Of a stretch of 64,000 nt of DNA, positions 43,849-51,156 are shown piece by piece. The notes under the pieces were generated by a model. The model was not told the DNA's origin and did not search any database. It was given only the letters and a program-made list of their open reading frames with translations. Positions within the stretch are counted from its first letter, which is position 1. Each line of letters starts with the position of its first letter. Origin of the DNA: Bacteroidota bacterium (GTDB lineage Bacteria; Bacteroidota; Bacteroidia; Chitinophagales; Chitinophagaceae); the NCBI GenBank assembly GCA_023423405.1, contig JAFAFR010000014.1, positions 372,001 through 436,000 of the forward strand. The letters are read 5' to 3'. The translations under genes were made by a program, and so were the position numbers.

Positions 43849-44490
43849 TTGACAAATCTTAATGTGCAATGTCCAATTTATATAATAATATTTTCTGTAC
43901 TGATTTCTTGCAACACTAAGCAGACAAAAAGTAACGTACCAGCTTTAAATAATGAGCTGCATAACATTTACAGATTAGACCAACAATACAGAGAACAATT
44001 GTCCAATCTTCCACTGACAAGCACTATGACAATGGAGTTGTGGAAAATGCAAAACGCACTTGATTCTATCAATCTTATAAGGGTGACAAAAGTCTTAGAT
44101 TCAATGGGGTTTCCTCATAAGCCTTTATTTGATGATTCAGCAGGCATTGCGACATTTATGATTATTCAACATGCGGCATTGCAAAACCAGGAAAAATATC
44201 TGCCACTATTTCAGGCTGCAGCAGACCAGAATCAAATAAAGCCATCTCTTGTAGCATTAATGGTTGACCGGGTCAGGGTTGATAAAGGGCAAAGACAAAT
44301 TTATGGAACGCAGGCAGTTCCTGTCAAAGATCCTAAAACTGGCTGCATGACGGATAAGTATGAATTAGCGCCAATTGAAGACGAAGAAAATGTTAATCAA
44401 AGAAGATTGAAAGTCGGACTTTCAACTATTCAAGAAGGTGCGAAAGAATTAGGTGTTGACTACATGCCAAAGAAGAAAAGCGGCAGCTAA
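43849..44490 (+). CDS. DUF6624-family lipoprotein
   Basis: A 213-codon frame opening at TTG 43849; the GTG at 43864 is a possible alternative start, since the signal begins just after it. The N-terminus PIYIIIFSVLISCNT gives a lipobox (LISC), so it should be a lipoprotein. The conserved core is GIATFMIIQHAALQNQEKYLPLF followed by LVALMVDRVRVDKGQRQIYGTQAV and ELAPIEDEENVNQRR, which matches the DUF6624 pattern. That family is widespread in Bacteroidota accessory regions and its function is unknown. AT-rich codons. It is flanked by cassette-like boundaries: 43832 just before the start, and a hairpin beginning at its stop codon. Confidence 0.8.
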   Translation: MTNLNVQCPIYIIIFSVLISCNTKQTKSNVPALNNELHNIYRLDQQYREQLSNLPLTSTMTMELWKMQNALDSINLIRVTKVLDSMGFPHKPLFDDSAGIATFMIIQHAALQNQEKYLPLFQAAADQNQIKPSLVALMVDRVRVDKGQRQIYGTQAVPVKDPKTGCMTDKYELAPIEDEENVNQRRLKVGLSTIQEGAKELGVDYMPKKKSGS

Positions 44491-44540
44491 CAACAAAACT
44501 TCGTCGGGTGCGCAGCGCCTCCGATGAAGTTTTGTTGCAC
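44485..44540 (+). repeat. attC-like hairpin (element C) at the end of the DUF6624 gene
   Basis: AGCTAAC at 44485-44491 (overlapping the stop codon) and GTTGCAC at 44534-44540 enclose a strong stem: CAACAAAACTTCGTCGG (44491-44507) pairs with CCGATGAAGTTTTGTTG (44521-44537) at 16 of 17 positions, with a 13-nt loop. Length (56 bp), AAC/GTT ends and placement at a gene end resemble a short integron attC. It could also act as a transcription terminator, although no T run follows. It marks the right edge of the AT-rich island. Confidence 0.55.
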
Positions 44541-44596
44541 GGAACCTTCGGTTGCCGGGCTATTTATTGGAACAACACATCTTCTTAAATACTTTC

Positions 44597-47116
44597 TCAA
44601 CGCCCGGCGGTATTCGCCGGGGCTTGCTTCCACTCATTATCAAAGAATCCCGCGGCGCGCACACCGGCCGCGCCTTTCACCATCATGTCCATACCAAAGA
44701 CCATGTAATCGGGAAAGCCGCTGGCGCCGGCAAAATACTGGTTGGCAAACGCCGCCTGCATGCCTTTTAAACCGCTGCCCGCAATCACCGCAACGGAAGC
44801 CGTAGCGGAATGCGCGAGCGGCCATACGAAATAAGCACCGAGGTCGTCGCCGCTGAATGTTTTTCCTCCTACGCTGATGCTGCCGCGGTTCACCTGGATG
44901 GGACAGTCGCTTAACAACTGGCTCCATGCCGCGTTGTTCTGCCGGTTGCCCACCAGGATCACCCCACGGTTGCGGTAAGCGACCGTATCGTATTCTTTGT
45001 CGGTGATGATGTCCATGGCGCCGTTGCCACGGTAATACCAGCTCTCTGCATCGTAGATGGCTTTCTCGCGGTTGGCGACCGTTTCGGCGGCGGTACCGGC
45101 AGTGCCGTACACCATCACCATGCGGTTGCGGAAAGCGTCTTTGAAGGTGCCGTAGCGGGCGGGATTTTTTTCTGCCGCAGCGGGATAACTGCTGATGGCC
45201 CAGCCCGTCGCGGAACGGCGCAGCACCACGCTATCGGCCGCGCTTTGGGTGGTGTAGGAAATGGCCTCTGTGCTGTCGAGCCGGATGTTGACCACCCGGC
45301 TGCTGCCGAACTGCGCCAGATCGAGTTGCAGCAATAAGGTATTGGCCGTGCTGCCGCTGATGGTTCCTGCTGCCACATTGTTCTGCAACTGGATGCGGCT
45401 GTATTGCAAGGGCTCCTGTTGCTGCAGGATGCTGGCCCACCGGTACCGCGCGCTGATACCGGGATTGGCAGTGGTGAAGTCTATCGTGTGCACGGCGGTA
45501 TCGGGCAGTTGTTTGTGCCAGCGGAAGAAATCGAAGAGGGGCTTCCAGTCCACGCTTTCGTCGCTGAACCAGTGGCTGCCGCCGGGATATTCGTAATAGC
45601 TCATATCGGTATGAAACCCGCCGAGCAAAAGGCGCATCTGACGGGCATAGTTAACCGAAACCGTGCGGTCGGCGTCACCGTGGAAAATATACACGCCCAG
45701 GGGCTTATAATTTTCCGCCAGTTGGATCACATCGCTCTGGTTGCCGGCGCGCAGCAGAATTTTTTCGAGCGGATCACCAGAGCTGTCGGGTACCAGCCCA
45801 TCTGCGCTGCCGTAGCCCTTCAGCGTCGGGTATCCGGCGCAGGGCGCAATGGCGGCCCATTCACCGGGATAGGTGGCGCCGAGGAACCAGGTGCCGTGAC
45901 CGCCCATGGAATGACCGGTGAGATAATTGCGCGCAGGATCGGGCTGGAAGCGGTTCCGCACAATGTTCAACACTTCCAGCGCATCGAGGCGCCCCCAGTC
46001 TTCCCAGTTAAAGCCGCGCGGGCGCCGGTTGGTGGGCGCTACCAGCGTGCCCCAGTCCTTGGCCTTGTACGCGCGTGCCTGGTTGATGGCTTCCACGCCC
46101 GCGCCGTGCACAGAAAAGAAGAGTGCCTGTCCCGCTTTGGGGCCGCCACTCGCGGGATGCACCGAATAATATTGCAGGCTGCCGTCGATATCTGACACAA
46201 AACTGCTGTTGTAGGATTCGCCGCTCAGCGCGGATTCTATCCATACCGTATCGCGGTGCAGTGTTTTTTTACCGCCCAGCAATTGCAGTGTGCAGGGAAA
46301 TTTTCCCTTGCTGCCAATATTCTTTCCATCGAAGCGAAAAGCAACTTTTCGGTTGCTCATCGCCGGTATATCGGGAAGGGGCGAAGTGATGCTTTGCCCT
46401 TCCAGCATTGCCAGGAGGCTGAGCCCCCGCACTGTTTTATTACTACTATTAATGACAACCACGGCGCCCTGCTGCTCGCCGCCTTCACCGGCGATCACAA
46501 AAGGCAGGGTGGGATCGTCGGTGCTGATGCGCACCGGTGTGGCTGGAAAGGAAAGACTGGCAGTGACCGCCGCGCCTCTCACGTAAAATTCGTTCCGTCC
46601 TTTTTTCAGTGGCACGGGCAGGTGCAGGAAGCCCATGCTGTAAGGATCGCCGGCGTGCAGCACGCCATTGACGTACACGGCGCTGTTGCCTTTGATGTCG
46701 AGCTGGGCAGTTTGCGCTTTGGGACTTTCATACCACAGGTAGGTATAACCGCCGCCAGCGCCGAGGCCGCCGCGCATGGCTCCTGCCCGTACACCCGGAC
46801 CCGCGGGTGCACCGCCGCTGCGGGTGCGCGGCAGTCGCAGGCGGCCGGTGCTGTCGGCTTCCACCTTCATCCACACAATGGGCTGGCCTTTTTCATTGAG
46901 CCCCGCCGTATCGCCTGCCACGGGCGTTTGCAGTTCGCCGTTATGGAGGCGAAACGCCAGGACGTCGGTATAAATGGCCTCCCTGCCGTAGTGGGCGGGA
47001 AAAAAGGCCACCAGCCCGGACGAGAAGGCATAGGGTTGCTGGGCGCCCGCCTGCGGCGCCAACACCAGCAGGATAAGAGCCAATAAAAGAAAGCAGCAGA
47101 TTTTGCGTGGATTCAT
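44597..47116 (-). CDS. Secreted alpha/beta-hydrolase (prolyl-oligopeptidase/esterase-like)
   Basis: An 839-residue exported hydrolase with a signal peptide (1-25, ending AGAQQP). The N-terminal 300 residues are beta-rich with a Gly-rich insert (GGAPAGPGVRAGAMRGGLGAGGG). The alpha/beta-hydrolase domain (about 315-545) has the nucleophile elbow GHSMGGHGTW, the Asp in IFHGDADRTVSV and the His in PGGSHWFSDES, a complete Ser-Asp-His triad. A C-terminal extension of 280 residues (KTFSGDDLGAYFVWPLA, VIAGSGLKGMQAAF) probably caps or anchors the domain. Substrate is not evident: peptidase S9-like, acyl-ester and feruloyl-esterase roles are all possible. It is G+C-rich like the core chromosome and lies just right of the accessory island. 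Confidence 0.82.
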   Translation of the reverse strand: MNPRKICCFLLLALILLVLAPQAGAQQPYAFSSGLVAFFPAHYGREAIYTDVLAFRLHNGELQTPVAGDTAGLNEKGQPIVWMKVEADSTGRLRLPRTRSGGAPAGPGVRAGAMRGGLGAGGGYTYLWYESPKAQTAQLDIKGNSAVYVNGVLHAGDPYSMGFLHLPVPLKKGRNEFYVRGAAVTASLSFPATPVRISTDDPTLPFVIAGEGGEQQGAVVVINSSNKTVRGLSLLAMLEGQSITSPLPDIPAMSNRKVAFRFDGKNIGSKGKFPCTLQLLGGKKTLHRDTVWIESALSGESYNSSFVSDIDGSLQYYSVHPASGGPKAGQALFFSVHGAGVEAINQARAYKAKDWGTLVAPTNRRPRGFNWEDWGRLDALEVLNIVRNRFQPDPARNYLTGHSMGGHGTWFLGATYPGEWAAIAPCAGYPTLKGYGSADGLVPDSSGDPLEKILLRAGNQSDVIQLAENYKPLGVYIFHGDADRTVSVNYARQMRLLLGGFHTDMSYYEYPGGSHWFSDESVDWKPLFDFFRWHKQLPDTAVHTIDFTTANPGISARYRWASILQQQEPLQYSRIQLQNNVAAGTISGSTANTLLLQLDLAQFGSSRVVNIRLDSTEAISYTTQSAADSVVLRRSATGWAISSYPAAAEKNPARYGTFKDAFRNRMVMVYGTAGTAAETVANREKAIYDAESWYYRGNGAMDIITDKEYDTVAYRNRGVILVGNRQNNAAWSQLLSDCPIQVNRGSISVGGKTFSGDDLGAYFVWPLAHSATASVAVIAGSGLKGMQAAFANQYFAGASGFPDYMVFGMDMMVKGAAGVRAAGFFDNEWKQAPANTAGR

Positions 47117-47194
47117 GGGTTTAAAATACGAACAAATGACATGGGAGCCGCTGGTTCTCCGGGCAGCTCCGGCGCCACTGCCCGCTTAGTGATA

Positions 47195-47403
47195 CCTTGT
47201 ATCATCCGTATATTCTCCGATAATTGTCCATTCATATATGGTATAATCTCCGTATATCTTCCGTAAAATACGGATGATATACGGAGAAATCACGGAAAAA
47301 CTACGGAAGATGAACGTAAGATAAACGCAGGAATAGACCAGGCATCCCGAACCCACTCCCTCTCCATCCCGATAGGCCTCCCGTAAGCCCGGCATCTCCC
47401 TTA
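47195..47403. repeat. About 19 units of an 11-bp-period tandem tract
   Basis: Units start every 11 bp from 47195 to 47393 without a break in register. Units up to 47261 mostly begin CC (CCGTATATTCT at 47206, CCGTATATCTT at 47250). Those from 47272 to 47305 begin GG and end AC (GGAGAAATCAC at 47283, GGAAGATGAAC at 47305). From 47338 they become C-rich and often end ATCCC or nCTCC (CCAGGCATCCC at 47338). The unit drifts gradually along the tract while the period stays fixed. It is not a multiple of three and no frame is used. It fills the promoter region of the M1 peptidase gene. Confidence 0.75.
47248..47286. repeat. 18-bp stem with 3-nt loop at the centre of the 11-bp tract
   Basis: CTCCGTATATCTTCCGTA (47248-47265) pairs with TACGGATGATATACGGAG (47269-47286) at 17 of 18 positions around an AAA loop. 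The switch from CC-starting to GG-starting units happens here, so the two halves of the tract are partly complementary. Such a stem would extrude readily or fold in RNA. Confidence 0.7.
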
Positions 47404-47409
47404 TATTTG
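47402..47409 (+). promoter_or_regulatory. -7 element of the M1 peptidase gene
   Basis: TATATTTG is an exact TAnnTTTG. Transcription would start near 47415, giving a leader of roughly 28 nt to the ATG at 47443. No -33 TTTG is found at the standard spacing because that position lies inside the 11-bp repeat tract. The tract may therefore replace or modulate the usual upstream element. Confidence 0.5.
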
Positions 47410-47442
47410 TTTTCTACAGCAACCATTCAAAAATTCTCACAC

Positions 47443-49404
47443 ATGAAGCGTTTCAGCAGTGTATTATTCTTTTTCCTCGTGCTGGCATTCGCAGGATCGG
47501 CGCAGTCCAAAGACAGCAGCCGCTTCGATCCCCACGAAGCCTTCGCCCCCGTTTTCTATCCCCAGAACGGCGATAATTTCCGCGCCGCCGATGGCACCCC
47601 CGGTCCGGAATACTGGCAGAACCGGGCCGATTACAAGATCCAGGTAAGCATGGACGAAAACAGCCACCGCATCACCGGGAAGGTAAACATCACCTACACC
47701 AATAACAGCCCGCAGCCCCTCAGCTTTCTCTGGCTGCAGCTCGACCAGAACATTTACAACAACAGTTCCCGCGGCGTGGCCGTAACCGCCATCTCCGGCG
47801 GCCGCTGGGCCAACCGCGAAGATTTCGACGGCGGCTACACCATCGGCGAGGTAAAACAATTGCCCGGCGGAAAAGCGCTTACCCACAGTATTACCGATTC
47901 ACGCATGAAAGTGAACCTGCCTACTACATTGAAGGCCAAAGGCGGTAAAACCAGCTTCAGCGTGGATTTCAGCTTTGTGGTTCCCGAGTACGGCACCGAC
48001 CGCTGCGGCCGGCTCAATACCAAAAACGGTTGGATCTACGAAGTGGCGCAATGGTTCCCGCGCCTCTGCGTGTACGACAACGTGCAGGGATGGAATACCC
48101 TTCCTTACCTGGGACAGGGTGAGTTCTACCTCGAATACGGTGATGTCGAATACGCCGTTACCGTTCCCGCCAGCCACATCGTAGTGGGCTCCGGCGAACT
48201 GCTGAACCCGCAGGAAGTACTCACGGCAGAACAACTCAAAAGATACAAAGCGGCATCTGCCAGCGATAAAACCGTAATGCTGCGCACCGCCGAAGAAGTA
48301 ACGAGCACGGCTAGCCGCCCTTCCGGTAAATCCACCCTCACCTGGAAATTCAAATGCACCAATACACGCGATGTTGCCTGGGCTTCTTCCAAAGCTTTTG
48401 TGTGGGATGCCGCACGCATGAACCTGCCCCAGGGTAAAAAGGCCCTGGCCATGTCGGCCTATCCCGTGGAATCCGCCGGCGACAGCGCCTGGAGCCGTTC
48501 CACCGAATATGTGAAAGGCGCCATTGAATTCTATTCCCGCTACCTCTATCCCTATACCTATCCCGTTGCCACCAACGTGGCGGGCATTGTGGGCGGTATG
48601 GAATACCCGGGCATCGTTTTCTGTTCTTCGCGCGCAAAAAGAGGCGGACTCTTCGGCGTGACCTCTCATGAATTCGGTCACAACTGGTTCCCCATGATCG
48701 TGGGTACCAACGAAAGAAAATTTCCCTGGATGGACGAAGGCTTCAACACCTTCATCAATGGGTTGGCGGCGGCCGATTTCAACAATGGCGAATACAAGCA
48801 GGGTAAGTATCCCATGAACCGCCTGCCCCGCTATTTTTACGGCGACAGCACCGAAGCCATTTTCAATATCCCGGATGTGATCCAGCCGCAAAACCTTGGC
48901 GTGCTGGCTTACCTGAAACCCGGGTTCGGGCTCGACCTGCTGCGCGAGCGCGTACTGGGTCCTGAGCGTTTCGACAGCGCCTTCCGCTACTACGTGCACC
49001 AGTGGGCCTTTAAGCATCCCACGCCCTACGATTTTTTCCATTGCATCGAAAACCATTCCGGTGAAACGCTCGACTGGTTCTGGCGCGGCTGGTACCTCAA
49101 TAACTGGAAATTCGACCAGGGCGCCGGACCCGTTGCCTACGTGGAAAACGATCCTTCCAAAGGCAGCATCATTACCGTCACCAACAACGAGCAGCTACCC
49201 ATGCCCGTTACCATTGAAGTGAAGGAAGAAAACGGCAAGACCGGCCGCGTGAACCTGCCGGTGGAAGTGTGGTACCGCGGACCCGTATGGAAGTTTGTGT
49301 ATAAATCCACCAGCAAGGTGCAGGAAGTAACCGTTGACCCCGACAGCACCATTCCGGATACAAATCCTGCTAACAATAAATGGACAGAAAAGCTGGGCTT
49401 CTGA
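47443..49404 (+). CDS. Secreted M1-family zinc metallopeptidase
   Basis: A 653-residue exported aminopeptidase-like enzyme. The ATG at 47443 begins a clear signal peptide (MKRFSSVLFFFLVLAFAGSAQS) and lies downstream of the -7 element, so it is preferred to the open frame from 47407. The N-terminal M1 beta-domain (about 50-270, MDENSHRITGKVNITYTN) is followed by the thermolysin-like domain with the GGMEYPGI exopeptidase motif near 383-390 and HEFGHNW (His409, Glu410, His413) with the third zinc ligand Glu in FPWMDEGFNT. The C-terminal region is short. It would trim peptides in the periplasm or at the cell surface. The pentapeptide-repeat gene overlaps its stop by one base. Confidence 0.93.
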   Translation: MKRFSSVLFFFLVLAFAGSAQSKDSSRFDPHEAFAPVFYPQNGDNFRAADGTPGPEYWQNRADYKIQVSMDENSHRITGKVNITYTNNSPQPLSFLWLQLDQNIYNNSSRGVAVTAISGGRWANREDFDGGYTIGEVKQLPGGKALTHSITDSRMKVNLPTTLKAKGGKTSFSVDFSFVVPEYGTDRCGRLNTKNGWIYEVAQWFPRLCVYDNVQGWNTLPYLGQGEFYLEYGDVEYAVTVPASHIVVGSGELLNPQEVLTAEQLKRYKAASASDKTVMLRTAEEVTSTASRPSGKSTLTWKFKCTNTRDVAWASSKAFVWDAARMNLPQGKKALAMSAYPVESAGDSAWSRSTEYVKGAIEFYSRYLYPYTYPVATNVAGIVGGMEYPGIVFCSSRAKRGGLFGVTSHEFGHNWFPMIVGTNERKFPWMDEGFNTFINGLAAADFNNGEYKQGKYPMNRLPRYFYGDSTEAIFNIPDVIQPQNLGVLAYLKPGFGLDLLRERVLGPERFDSAFRYYVHQWAFKHPTPYDFFHCIENHSGETLDWFWRGWYLNNWKFDQGAGPVAYVENDPSKGSIITVTNNEQLPMPVTIEVKEENGKTGRVNLPVEVWYRGPVWKFVYKSTSKVQEVTVDPDSTIPDTNPANNKWTEKLGF

Positions 49405-49976
49405 TGGCAGGCGCCTTTCATACCAAACAAACCTTCGAAGGCATCGATTTCTCCGCGAAGAATTGCAGGGGCGATGAATTCGAAGGTTGTACATTTTTAC
49501 ACTGTCGGTTTGCGGAGGCAGATCTCGGTGAAGCCGAATTTTCCGCCTGCGTTTTCCGCGACTGCGATCTCAGCAATACAAAGCTGGTAAAGACCAGTTT
49601 CAACGGGGTGCGCTTTGAAGGCTGCAAGATGAGCGGCCTGCAGTTCGACCAGTGTAATCCCTTTTCTTTTGAACTGGGTTTTGAGAACTGCCTGTTGCAG
49701 TATGCCGGTTTTTTCCAGCGCCGCCTGAAAGGGATTTCTTTCAAAGCCTGCAACCTCACGGAAGCCGATTTTACCGAAGCCGACTGCAGTGGCGCCGATT
49801 TTCGCGAAGCCATTTGCACCGGTACGAAGTTTGAGCATACCAACCTGGAAAAAGCGGATTTCCGGCAGGCCCTTGGGTTCGGCATCGATCCCGCGAAAAA
49901 CAGGATCCGCAAAGCGCGGTTCAGTCGCGATGCACTGGAAGGCCTGCTCCATAATTTTGAACTCCATATCGAATAA
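49404..49976 (+). CDS. Pentapeptide-repeat protein (Qnr/McbG-like size)
   Basis: A 190-residue right-handed quadrilateral beta-helix protein. The ATG at 49404 overlaps the peptidase stop (TGATG). Repeats with a central Phe or Leu, such as ADLGEAEFSACVFRDCDLSNTKL and ADFTEADCSGADFREAICTGTKF, run over most of the length with a short break near the middle (about 90-115), as in Qnr and McbG, which mimic DNA and protect gyrase. That length and break fit, but pentapeptide proteins have many roles, so gyrase protection is only a possibility. Cytosolic, no signal. Coupled to the M1 peptidase by overlap. Confidence 0.88.
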   Translation: MAGAFHTKQTFEGIDFSAKNCRGDEFEGCTFLHCRFAEADLGEAEFSACVFRDCDLSNTKLVKTSFNGVRFEGCKMSGLQFDQCNPFSFELGFENCLLQYAGFFQRRLKGISFKACNLTEADFTEADCSGADFREAICTGTKFEHTNLEKADFRQALGFGIDPAKNRIRKARFSRDALEGLLHNFELHIE

Positions 49977-49998
49977 TCCATTGAATAAAATAACCTAC

Positions 49999-51123
49999 AT
50001 GAAAAAAGTCTTTGTCCTGCTTGCCGTATTAACAAGTGTACTGGCCTGCCAGCAAAAGCAGTCGTCTTCCTCCGCCGCAACGGCCGTGCAGGACGATACG
50101 CTTCGTTTCTCCGCAATAATTACCGGCCTCGATTCCGGCATGGCCGTGGTGCGCACAGCGCGCGATGCCGATCCCTTTGCCAGTGATTCCGTGCCCATCG
50201 CCGAAGGCGCTTTCGAAACGGATCTTCCTTTGAAGGGATTGAACTATGTGATCGTTGAACTTCCGAACAATCGCATTACGTTGACCGTGCAGCCCGGCAC
50301 ACTGATCCTCAGCGGGCATATCGACAGCCTGCGGCAGATCCGCAAAACCGGAACGGCCATCCCTGCCGATGAGCTCACCTACGAAGCCGTGAACGGGCCG
50401 TTGCAGGACAGCATGCGGGCGATGAACATGCGGGCACGGGAACTGCAGGAGGCAAACGACACCGCCACCCTCCGGCAGCTTGGCGAAGCATACATGACCC
50501 TGCAACAAAAGCAGCGGGCGAACGACAGCGTGTTCGTTGCTACGCATCCCAATTCTCCCACCACCACGCGCCTCCTGCTGGACCAGCACAGCTATGATCC
50601 CCAACTTGACGCACTGGAAGCGGCTTACAAGCGCCTGGGCGATTCAGCAAAAACCGGTTATTTCGGAAAGAAATTCGAAGACCTGCTGGCGCTCGCACGC
50701 AAAACGAATATCGGCGAGCCCGCGCTGGCCTTTACACTCAACGATACAAAGGGCAAACCGGTCAGCCTTTCTTCTTATGAGGGAAAAGTAGTGCTGGTGG
50801 ACTTTTGGGCTTCCTGGTGCGGACCCTGCCGGGCAGAAAATCCGCATGTGGTGAAAGCCTATAAAAAATTTCATCCCAAAGGATTTGAGATACTCGGTGT
50901 GTCGCTCGACGAAGACAAAAGTAAATGGCTCGAAGCGATCCGCAAGGACCAGCTCACCTGGACCCATGTGTCTGATCTGAAAGGCTGGCAATCGGATGTG
51001 GCGAAGCTGTACGGCATCCAGGGCATTCCGTATAACCTGCTGCTGGATAAGGATGGAAAGATACTGGCCAAGGGCCTGCGCGGCGAAGCGCTGGACGAAA
51101 AACTGGCTGAACTGATGAAGTGA
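49999..51123 (+). CDS. TlpA-like thiol-disulfide reductase lipoprotein with DUF4369
   Basis: A 374-residue lipoprotein (MKKVFVLLAVLTSVLAC, lipobox Cys17). The start is the ATG at 49999; the longer frame upstream is antisense-like noise inside the pentapeptide gene. After a DUF4369-like beta-domain (about 30-130) and a helical linker, a TlpA/thioredoxin domain spans about 230-370 with redox motif C-G-P-C in FWASWCGPCRAENPHV and the cis-Pro loop IQGIPYNLLLD. It would reduce periplasmic disulfides. It sits 22 bp after the pentapeptide gene and 33 bp before rhaT, so it may share a transcript with either. Confidence 0.9.
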   Translation: MKKVFVLLAVLTSVLACQQKQSSSSAATAVQDDTLRFSAIITGLDSGMAVVRTARDADPFASDSVPIAEGAFETDLPLKGLNYVIVELPNNRITLTVQPGTLILSGHIDSLRQIRKTGTAIPADELTYEAVNGPLQDSMRAMNMRARELQEANDTATLRQLGEAYMTLQQKQRANDSVFVATHPNSPTTTRLLLDQHSYDPQLDALEAAYKRLGDSAKTGYFGKKFEDLLALARKTNIGEPALAFTLNDTKGKPVSLSSYEGKVVLVDFWASWCGPCRAENPHVVKAYKKFHPKGFEILGVSLDEDKSKWLEAIRKDQLTWTHVSDLKGWQSDVAKLYGIQGIPYNLLLDKDGKILAKGLRGEALDEKLAELMK

Positions 51124-51156
51124 GCAGGGCGTTATGGAATGATTTATATTTAAGGG

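Larger units (their letters stand above)
47117..47442. other. Divergent intergenic region dominated by an 11-bp-period tract
   Basis: A 326-bp gap between the divergent esterase and M1 peptidase genes. About 200 bp of it (47195-47403) follows a strict 11-bp register, includes a strong central hairpin, and ends at the M1 peptidase -7 element. The first 75 bp next to the esterase show no obvious structure. No gene is seen. Confidence 0.6.

Noticed and set aside
43370..43852. 160-codon plus-strand open frame upstream of the DUF6624 gene
   Set aside because: It overlaps the methyltransferase start and the cassette-end repeat and has no family-like sequence.
44491..44540. Simple intrinsic terminator after the DUF6624 gene
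   Set aside because: No T run follows the stem; the AAC/GTT ends fit an attC-like site better, though termination activity is not excluded.
47195..47403. Coding repeat protein in the 11-bp tract
   Set aside because: A period of 11 shifts the frame at every unit and no open frame of useful length with a start exists on either strand.
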